DNA of 64,000 nt from Variovorax flavidus. GTDB lineage: Bacteria; Pseudomonadota; Gammaproteobacteria; Burkholderiales; Burkholderiaceae_C. The notes under the pieces were generated by a model. It was not told the origin of the DNA. It made no database searches and saw nothing but the letters and a program-made list of their open reading frames with translations. Each line of letters starts with the position of its first letter. Position 1 is the stretch's first letter. Below are positions 58,350 to 64,000 of the stretch, one piece after another. The DNA is taken from contig NZ_JASZYE010000001.1 in the NCBI RefSeq assembly GCF_030317145.1, positions 186,001-250,000 on the forward strand, read 5' to 3'. A program made the translations under genes and the position numbers.

Positions 58350-59837
58350 CTATTTTTCCTTGTCTTTTTCCTTGGGCTGCGGGGCGTCGGACTTGGCTGA
58401 AGCGGCGCGCGGCATGCGGATATGTGCGGCCAATCCTCGGCCTGGCGTGCTTGTGAGGGCGAAGGTGCCGCCCATGCGCTCGATGTTCTTGGTCACGATG
58501 GACAGTCCAAGGCCGGCGCCGGCGGCCGACGTGCGCGCGACGTCGCCGCGGAAGAAGGGTTTGCTCAGCTGCGACAGCATCGCGGGCGCGACGCCTGCGC
58601 CGTGGTCGCGCACCTTGATCAGCACCGCGTCGTTGTGGGCCTGCGCCTGGATGGTGATGTCGGCAACGCCGGTGGAGGGCGTCTTGCCGTAGCGGCGTGC
58701 GTTCTCGACTAGGTTGGAGATCACGCGCTGGAGTTCCACGTCGTCCGCCATGACCCGCAGATCGGGCGGCACGTCGACTGTGATCTTGATGTCCTCGTGA
58801 TCCTGAACCGCATAGGTGCAGGCATCGATCACGTCGCGCAGCAGCACCGGCTTGAAATCGACATGGTCGGGCCGCGCGTAGTCGAGAAACTTGTCGATGA
58901 TCGCGTCGAGCTGGGCAATGTCGGCGGCCATGTGGTCGCGCGCGTCTTCGTCGGCCACGCTCATCTCGGTTTCGAGCCGCAGTCGGGCGAGGGGCGTGCG
59001 CAGGTCGTGCGAAATACCGGCCAGCATGACCGCCCGGTCCTGCTCGATCTTGGCGAGCTGGTCGGCCATGCGATTGAAGCCGACGTTCACCGCCCGGATC
59101 TCGTTGGTTCGGGCGCGTTCGTCGAGCCGGTGTGCCTCGTATTCACCCTCGCGCACCTGCAACGTGGCTTGCGAAAGCTGCTTGAGCGGCCGGTTGATGA
59201 GCCGGGTGATCAGCGCCGCGCCAGCCAACGAAAGCGCCATGGTCGTCGCCAGCCAGATCAGCCAGGTGCGCCGGTCGAGGCGGCTGAAGCGCGTGGGGTC
59301 GACCAGCAGCCAGTAGGTGTCGCTCTCGATGGTGAAGCCGATCCACAGTCCGGGCTCGTCGTTGACCCGGCTCGCCACGGTCGTGCCTTCACCGAGGCGG
59401 GCGATCAACTCCTCTGTCACCCGCTGGTCCAGCGCACCGCTGGTGTAGGGCAAGAAGCGGTCGCCCGGCTCGCGCGGCAGGATGCGCACGCCCTCCTGGT
59501 CGGCAAGCGTCTTGATCAGCGAGACGCGGGTGATGGCGTCCGAATACACCAGCGCCGCGCGCGTGAGGTTCACCAGGGAGGCGATCTGGTGCGCGGTCTG
59601 GATCGCGCGCGGCTCGTATTCGAGCGCGCGAAAGGTCTGCAGCCAGGCGACCGTACAGCCGACCAGGAGCAGCACCAGCAGGAAGAAGGTCCGCCAGAAG
59701 AGACTCAGGCCCAGCTGAATCCGGGAGCGGCGCCGCCGGGAACCGATGCCCTCCAGCGGGCTGGGCAAGGTGGCCTGGGTGCTGTCCTCGGCGAGGGGGC
59801 TCGGCTGAGTCGTCTTGGGGCCGATCGATGCGGCCAC
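58350..59837 (-). CDS. envZ: Sensor histidine kinase, EnvZ-like
   Basis: Inner-membrane sensor of about 495 residues. TM1 is LFWRTFFLLVLLLVGCTVAWL, a periplasmic domain of about 130 residues follows, TM2 is WLIWLATTMALSLAGAALI, then HAMP (TRLINRPLKQLSQATLQVREGEYEAH), the phospho-acceptor histidine in LAGISHDLRTPLARLRLETEMS, an N box VISNLVENARRYGK and G boxes DHGAGVAP and GAGLGLSIV. The tail is lysine-rich. The GTG start at 59837 leaves 10 bases after the response-regulator gene; the frame is open further upstream, so this start is tentative. Confidence 0.9.
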   Translation of the reverse strand: MAASIGPKTTQPSPLAEDSTQATLPSPLEGIGSRRRRSRIQLGLSLFWRTFFLLVLLLVGCTVAWLQTFRALEYEPRAIQTAHQIASLVNLTRAALVYSDAITRVSLIKTLADQEGVRILPREPGDRFLPYTSGALDQRVTEELIARLGEGTTVASRVNDEPGLWIGFTIESDTYWLLVDPTRFSRLDRRTWLIWLATTMALSLAGAALITRLINRPLKQLSQATLQVREGEYEAHRLDERARTNEIRAVNVGFNRMADQLAKIEQDRAVMLAGISHDLRTPLARLRLETEMSVADEDARDHMAADIAQLDAIIDKFLDYARPDHVDFKPVLLRDVIDACTYAVQDHEDIKITVDVPPDLRVMADDVELQRVISNLVENARRYGKTPSTGVADITIQAQAHNDAVLIKVRDHGAGVAPAMLSQLSKPFFRGDVARTSAAGAGLGLSIVTKNIERMGGTFALTSTPGRGLAAHIRMPRAASAKSDAPQPKEKDKEK

Positions 59838-59847
59838 GGTCAGCGCT

Positions 59848-60579
59848 TCAGGTTGTGCCGTCCGGCACGAACACGTAGCCGACGCCCCAGACCGTCTGGA
59901 TGTAGCGCGGCGCCGCGGCGTCGGACTCGACCAGCTTGCGCAGGCGCGAGATCTGCACGTCCAGGCTGCGGTCGAAGGGCTCGAACTCGCGGCCGCGCGC
60001 CAGTTGGGCCAGCTTTTCGCGCGACAGAGGCTGTCTCGGGTGGCGCACCAGCGCCTTGAGCATCGCAAACTCGCCGGTGGTCAGCGAGAGTTCTTCGCCA
60101 TCCTTCTTGAGCGTCCGGGAGCCGAGATCGAAGCTGAACGGGCCGAAGTTCACGGTTTCGTTGTCGGTCGACGGGGCGCCCGGCGCCTCCAGCGGCGGAC
60201 GACGACGAAGCACTGCGTGCACGCGGGCCAGGAGTTCGCGCGGGTTGAATGGTTTGCCCAGGTAGTCATCGGCGCCGACTTCCAGGCCGACGATGCGGTC
60301 CACGTCCTCGCCCTTGGCGGTGAGCATGATGATGGGGGTGCGGTCGTTGGCGGCGCGCAGGCGTCGGCAGACGGACAAGCCGTCCTCACCGGGCATCATC
60401 AGGTCGAGCACGATCAGGTCGACCGTGTCGCGAAGCAGGATGCGGTTCAGGGCCTTGCCGTCTTCCGCCACGATGACCTCGAAGCCTTCCTGGGTCAGGT
60501 AGCGGCGCAGCAGGTCGCGGATGCGGGCGTCGTCGTCGACGATCACGATCTTGTCTGTGCGAGCGGGAGTTTGATTCAT
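59848..60579 (-). CDS. ompR: Two-component response regulator, OmpR-like
   Basis: A 243-residue OmpR/PhoB-type regulator. Receiver domain at about 9-125 with acidic pocket VDDD, phosphorylated aspartate D59 (VLDLMMPGEDG), and K in LGKPFNPRELLARV. The winged-helix domain ends DVQISRLRKLVESDAAAPRYIQTVWGVGYVFVPDG. Paired with the EnvZ-like kinase gene just downstream. I chose the ATG at 60579 (MNQTPART). Its upstream region contains a GTTACA-type inverted repeat. Confidence 0.94.
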   Translation of the reverse strand: MNQTPARTDKIVIVDDDARIRDLLRRYLTQEGFEVIVAEDGKALNRILLRDTVDLIVLDLMMPGEDGLSVCRRLRAANDRTPIIMLTAKGEDVDRIVGLEVGADDYLGKPFNPRELLARVHAVLRRRPPLEAPGAPSTDNETVNFGPFSFDLGSRTLKKDGEELSLTTGEFAMLKALVRHPRQPLSREKLAQLARGREFEPFDRSLDVQISRLRKLVESDAAAPRYIQTVWGVGYVFVPDGTT

Positions 60580-60594
60580 TTCTACAACGCTGAA

Positions 60595-60672
60595 TTTGTA
60601 ACAGCGCCAATTCTGAGGGTGTTGAAGCCCCATTGAGGTGCTTTACACGTCGGATTGACACAAAGTTACAAA
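60595..60672. promoter_or_regulatory. Candidate OmpR-type binding sites in divergent region
   Basis: TTTGTAAC at 60595-60602 and its exact inverse GTTACAAA at 60665-60672 lie between ompR and a divergent secreted-protein gene. OmpR sites in enterobacteria contain GTTACA/TGTAAC cores, so autoregulation or control of the small gene is plausible. The pair is 62 bases apart, so it is not a single dyad site. The remainder of the 170-base gap shows nothing else definite. Confidence 0.4.
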
Positions 60673-60749
60673 ACTTGCGGGCGCTAGCCGTCCGGACGCT
60701 TGTGCCTTGCCAAGCGATGGCACAGTGACCTTGCTGTCTCACGCAACCT

Positions 60750-61061
60750 ATGAAAATCAACGCACTGACACTCTCCTTGCTGCTCGCCGGCAGCTGCCTG
60801 CCGGCCTTGGCCGGGTCGCCCGGTTTCGTGATGGTGGGCGACCAGAGGCGCACCGAATTGCGCGGTGCGGTCGAAGCCCACCGCGCTGCCACGCGGGACG
60901 AGGTTCGCCGTGAAGAAGCCGCCGCCGGCCGTCGACTGACGCCCGCCGAGCTGGCCGAATTACGGCAGCAGGTGCGCCAGCAGTGGTCGCCCCGGCATGA
61001 TGTCCTTCAGTCGTCCGCGGAACCACAGGCGGCCGAGCGCGCAATGCCTCCCGCGCGGTGA
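60750..61061 (+). CDS. Small secreted hypothetical protein
   Basis: A 103-residue precursor with a Sec signal peptide (MKINALTLSLLLAGSCLPALA, about 1-21). The mature part is charged and helical (ELRGAVEAHRAATRDEVRREEAAAGRRLTPAELAELRQQVRQQW) without recognised domain. It is divergent from ompR. An 8-base stem (GCGCTGGC/GCCAGCGC, 61073-61099) follows its stop without a T run. Confidence 0.72.
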   Translation: MKINALTLSLLLAGSCLPALAGSPGFVMVGDQRRTELRGAVEAHRAATRDEVRREEAAAGRRLTPAELAELRQQVRQQWSPRHDVLQSSAEPQAAERAMPPAR

Positions 61062-61163
61062 CGAACGCCGGCGCGCTGGCCGCGCCGCGCCGCCAGCGCC
61101 TCTGAGCGGCGTGCCACGCGGACGCCACTTTTCTCTTTCTTTTCCACTTGAGGATTTGCTGCC

Positions 61164-61868
61164 TTGAACAACGCCAGATGGATTGCGGCCTGCGCCGTAT
61201 TGATGACCGCGGGCGCCGTATCGGCCCAGACCGTGGCCCTGCCTCAGCCGCAGAACGTACTTCAGCTGTCGGCCAATTCGACGGTCGAGGTCCTGCAGGA
61301 CCAGCTGAGCATGACGCTCGCCACCTCGCGCGATGCCGCCGATGCGGCGACGGTGCAGACGCAGCTCAAGACGGCGCTCGATGCCGCGTTGACCGAGGCG
61401 CGCAAGAACGCCCAGCCGGGCCAGATGGACGTGCGCACCGGCAACTTCCACCTGTCCCCGCGCCGCAACCGCGATGGCACGCTGACCGGATGGCAGGGCA
61501 CGGCTGAACTCGTGCTCGAAGGCCGGGACTTCCCGCGCATCGCGCAGACGGCCGGCCGCATCTCCACCATGACGATCAGGAACATCGGGTTCAGCCTGAG
61601 CCGTGAACAGCAGGCCAAGGCGGAGACCGAGGCGCAGGGCGTGGCGATCGACAACTTCAAGCAGCGCGCGGACGAACTCGCCAAGCGCTTTGGCTTCAGC
61701 GGCTATACGCTGCGCGAGGTGTCGGTCAATGCCAACCTGGGCGCGCCCTTCCAGCCCCGGATGATGGCGATGGAGGCAAAGGCGGCCACTTCCGATGCCC
61801 CGGTGCCGATCGAGGCCGGCAAGACGACCGTGATGGTCAACGTGTCCGGCTCGGTGCAACTCAAGTAG
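61164..61868 (+). CDS. SIMPL-domain (DUF541) periplasmic protein
   Basis: A 234-residue protein with a signal peptide (about 1-23, ending GAVSA). The rest is one SIMPL domain (QNVLQLSANSTVEVLQDQLSMTLATSRDA to TTVMVNVSGSVQLK), with LSPRRNRDGTLTGWQGTAELVLEG and NIGFSLSREQQAKAETEAQGVAIDNFKQRADELAKRFGF. Family members are linked to oxidative-stress tolerance, but the biochemical role is unknown. Start is TTG at 61164 with an AGGA site 9 bases upstream. Converges with the dehydrogenase gene (15 bases). Confidence 0.88.
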   Translation: MNNARWIAACAVLMTAGAVSAQTVALPQPQNVLQLSANSTVEVLQDQLSMTLATSRDAADAATVQTQLKTALDAALTEARKNAQPGQMDVRTGNFHLSPRRNRDGTLTGWQGTAELVLEGRDFPRIAQTAGRISTMTIRNIGFSLSREQQAKAETEAQGVAIDNFKQRADELAKRFGFSGYTLREVSVNANLGAPFQPRMMAMEAKAATSDAPVPIEAGKTTVMVNVSGSVQLK

Positions 61869-61883
61869 GCAAGTAGGCGAGCG

Positions 61884-62654
61884 CTACTGGGCGGTCCAGC
61901 CGCCGTCGACCTGCCACGCGACGCCGCGGACCTGCTCCGCGGCGGGCGAGCACAGGAATACCGCGAGGCCGCCCAGCTGTTCCACCGTCGTGAATTGAAG
62001 CGAGGGCTGTTTCTCGCCCAGCAGGTCCTTCTGAGCCTGCGCGAGCGAAATGCCTTCGCGCTCTGAACGGTCGTTGATCTGCTTCTGCACCAGGGGTGTC
62101 AGCACCCAGCCGGGGCAGATCGCGTTGCTGGTGATGCCCGTGGTCGCTGTTTCGAGCGCAACCGACTTGGTGAACCCGACGATGCCGTGCTTGGCCGCGA
62201 CGTACGCGGACTTCTGCGACGACGCGACCAGGCCGTGTGCCGATGCGATGTTGATGACGCGTCCCCAATTGGCCTCGCGCATCGCGGGGATCGCGAGGCG
62301 GGTCGTGTGGAAGGCGCTGCTGAGATTGATGGCAATCACGGCGTCCCAGCGCTCGACCGGGAAGTCCTCCACGTTCGCGACGTGCTGGATGCCTGCGTTG
62401 TTCACGAGCACATCGACACGCCCGAAGCGAGTGGCCGCAAACTTCATCATGTCCTCGATCTGCGCAGGTTTGCTCATGTCGGCGCCGTGATAGTCGACCT
62501 GGACGTCGAGCGCGGCAATTTCAGCCTTCGCTCCCTCCACGTCGCCGAAGCCGTTGAGAACGATGTTCGCGCCATGTTGTGCGAGCGCTTTTGCGATACC
62601 CAGTCCGATACCACTGGTGGACCCCGTGACAAGCGCGGTTTTGCCTTTGAGCAT
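61884..62654 (-). CDS. 3-Hydroxybutyrate dehydrogenase
   Basis: A 256-residue short-chain dehydrogenase oxidising (R)-3-hydroxybutyrate to acetoacetate with NAD, used in polyhydroxybutyrate breakdown. The cofactor loop is VTGSTSGIGLGIA, NNAG is in VLVNNAGIQHVANVEDFP, and the catalytic Ser, Tyr and Lys lie in INIASAHGLVASSQKSAYVAAKHG. GITSNAICPGWVLTPLVQKQI and the C-terminal VRGVAWQVDGGWTAQ match this subgroup closely. A GGAGA site precedes the ATG. Divergent from relA. Confidence 0.93.
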   Translation of the reverse strand: MLKGKTALVTGSTSGIGLGIAKALAQHGANIVLNGFGDVEGAKAEIAALDVQVDYHGADMSKPAQIEDMMKFAATRFGRVDVLVNNAGIQHVANVEDFPVERWDAVIAINLSSAFHTTRLAIPAMREANWGRVINIASAHGLVASSQKSAYVAAKHGIVGFTKSVALETATTGITSNAICPGWVLTPLVQKQINDRSEREGISLAQAQKDLLGEKQPSLQFTTVEQLGGLAVFLCSPAAEQVRGVAWQVDGGWTAQ

Positions 62655-62721
62655 GATGACAGTCTCCGAATGAATTAGGATGCAACGAGAGAATTATCTT
62701 CATCGCGACCCCGCTTTTTCC

Positions 62722-62811
62722 ATGACCGAGCTTGCCCTTTCAAACGCCCCGCGCGAGGCTTGCAAGCAGGCGACAGGGCGGCGGTCATTCATCCGGCATT
62801 CGACACAGTGA
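62722..62811 (+). CDS. Short leader reading frame overlapping the relA start
   Basis: ATG-initiated frame of 29 codons (MTELALSNAPREAC...RHSTQ) whose TGA stop overlaps the GTG start of relA as GTGA. No strong ribosome site precedes the ATG. It may be a translated leader that couples to relA, or chance. There is no family to compare with. Confidence 0.3.
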   Translation: MTELALSNAPREACKQATGRRSFIRHSTQ

Positions 62812-64000
62812 AGCGCGAACAGACCAACCTGCACGTGCCTTCCTCGTCGGAACAGCTCGTGGTCGACTATCCGTTGTCGGCAGCGACGGCCGAGCGCACG
62901 CCGGTCATGGAGAACATGTTGGCGCGTGCGCGCGCTTTCGCCGAGCCGCTGATCGCCGACGAAACGCTGGACACGGGCGAGAACACGCTCGCGCATGCCG
63001 ATGCGGTCGCCGCCATCGTCGCGTCGATGGGTGGGTCGGAGGCCATGCAGGCGGCCAGCTATCTGGTCTATTCGTGCCAGCACCTGAATCGGCCGGAGGA
63101 GGTGATCGCCAAGGTGTTTGGCGACAACTTCGCCGCGCTCGCGGTCGAGACCACCAAGCTGGTGCATGTTCAGAAGCAGGCGCGTTCTGCCACGGCGCAT
63201 GCGCATCTGGCGGACGGCGCCGGCACGCAGACGGAGAACGTGCGCAAGATGCTGCTCGCGTTCTCGCGCGACTTGCGCGTCGTGATGCTTCGGCTCGCTT
63301 CGCGTCTTCAGACGCTGCGGCATGCGGCGGCGAGCAAGCGGCCTCCACCCGAAAACGTCGCACGCGAGTCGCTTCAGGTGTTCGCGCCCCTGGCGAACCG
63401 GCTCGGCATCTGGCAGGTCAAGTGGGAGATCGAGGATCTTTCGTTCCGCTTCCTCGAGCCGGAGACCTACAAGCTCATCGCCCGTCTACTCGACGAGAAG
63501 CGCATCGAGCGCGAAGGCTACGTCGAGCAGTTGCGTACGCGCCTCGAACGCGAACTGGCAGCCGAAGGCATCAAGGCCACGGTGCAGGGGCGGCCGAAGA
63601 ACATCTACAGCATCGTCAAGAAGATGCGCGGGAAGTCGCTCGACTTCGCGCAGGTCTTCGACATCATGGCGCTGCGCGTCGTGGTCGCCGACGTCAAGGA
63701 CTGCTATGCGGCGCTCGCGTGGGTGCATTCGCATTTCCAGCCGATCGACGAAGAGTTCGACGACTACATCGCCAGGCCGAAACCCAATGGCTACCAGTCG
63801 CTCCACACCGTGGTGCGCGAAGTGGTCGACGGGCATGCCGGCAAGCCGATCGAGATCCAGATCCGCACCGAGGAAATGCACGACCACGCCGAGCACGGCG
63901 TGGCTGCGCACTGGGCGTACAAGGAAGCGGGCCACAAGGGCTATGCGGGTGTCTGGGCGACCGGTGAGTACGACGCCAAGATCGCCGTGCTTCGGCAACT
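62808..64000 (+). CDS. relA: GTP pyrophosphokinase RelA, N-terminal part
   Basis: (p)ppGpp synthetase, cut by the window end after about 397 residues. The N-terminal hydrolase-like domain (about residues 35-195; ASYLVYSCQHLNRPEEVIAKVFGDNFAAL) lacks the HD metal motif, so hydrolysis is unlikely. The synthetase domain has RPKNIYSIVKKM, FDIMALRVVVADVKDCYAALAWVH and EEFDDYIARPKPNGYQSLHTVV. The EFDD sequence is the acidic EXDD motif of monofunctional RelA; bifunctional enzymes have RXKD. The GTG start at 62808 is the nearest plausible one; a TTG at 62760 is also in frame. The 153-base divergent gap holds the promoter and the short leader frame. Confidence 0.93.
   Translation, partial: MKREQTNLHVPSSSEQLVVDYPLSAATAERTPVMENMLARARAFAEPLIADETLDTGENTLAHADAVAAIVASMGGSEAMQAASYLVYSCQHLNRPEEVIAKVFGDNFAALAVETTKLVHVQKQARSATAHAHLADGAGTQTENVRKMLLAFSRDLRVVMLRLASRLQTLRHAAASKRPPPENVARESLQVFAPLANRLGIWQVKWEIEDLSFRFLEPETYKLIARLLDEKRIEREGYVEQLRTRLERELAAEGIKATVQGRPKNIYSIVKKMRGKSLDFAQVFDIMALRVVVADVKDCYAALAWVHSHFQPIDEEFDDYIARPKPNGYQSLHTVVREVVDGHAGKPIEIQIRTEEMHDHAEHGVAAHWAYKEAGHKGYAGVWATGEYDAKIAVLRQ

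Overview
The window is high-GC, gene-dense DNA from a chromosome of a betaproteobacterium, most likely a Comamonadaceae member close to Variovorax. This rests on gene content rather than a search: a Bug/TctC-type receptor, a small Trp-rich inner-membrane protein typical of Burkholderiales, paired class I and class II fumarases, and the order ZapB-like gene - zapA - 6S RNA. There is no phage, insertion sequence, CRISPR array, rRNA or tRNA in view. About 65 protein genes are called. The first and last are cut by the window edges.

Layout. 1-13.9 kb: a cut acidic hypothetical, a UMF1-type transporter, a minus-strand fumarase I - glutamate racemase - periplasmic protein operon, a GAF protein with fumC, a UPF0114 protein, acetyl-CoA synthetase, a cytochrome c, and ilvD divergent from a LysR regulator. 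14-20.4 kb: lgt, then a malonate-use operon (GntR regulator, malonyl-CoA decarboxylase, Bug receptor, enoyl-CoA hydratase-like protein, malonyl-CoA synthetase). 20.4-23.2 kb: two UspA proteins, a TauE/SafE permease, a 6S RNA with its own terminator, zapA and a ZapB-like coiled-coil gene.

23.2-31.3 kb: a cobalamin riboswitch heads a tight uptake and late-synthesis operon (btuB, cobU, btuF, btuC, btuD, cobO, cobD, cobC). A second cobalamin operon (cobQ, cobT, cobS, alpha-ribazole phosphatase) lies at 44-47.9 kb with no visible riboswitch. No corrin-ring genes are present, so the window encodes import, adenosylation and nucleotide-loop assembly. Between the two lie small envelope proteins, a LysR gene divergent from a hydrolase-fold protein that has lost two catalytic residues, an RND efflux operon, an amino-acid permease and a secreted amidohydrolase. 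47.9-64 kb: nth, a PLP aminotransferase, an acyl-CoA synthetase, an mfd - serB - transsulfuration-enzyme operon, ispD-ispF, an OmpR/EnvZ-like pair, a SIMPL protein, 3-hydroxybutyrate dehydrogenase and the start of a monofunctional relA.

The most interesting non-coding signals are a family of roughly 100-base intergenic palindromic repeats (three copies, two with compensating stem changes), the 6S RNA locus, several candidate operators, and a 29-codon reading frame whose stop overlaps the relA start. I see no clear evidence for a wholly new multigene system. The pseudo-hydrolase, the malonate cluster with an added hydratase, and the repeat family are the best leads.
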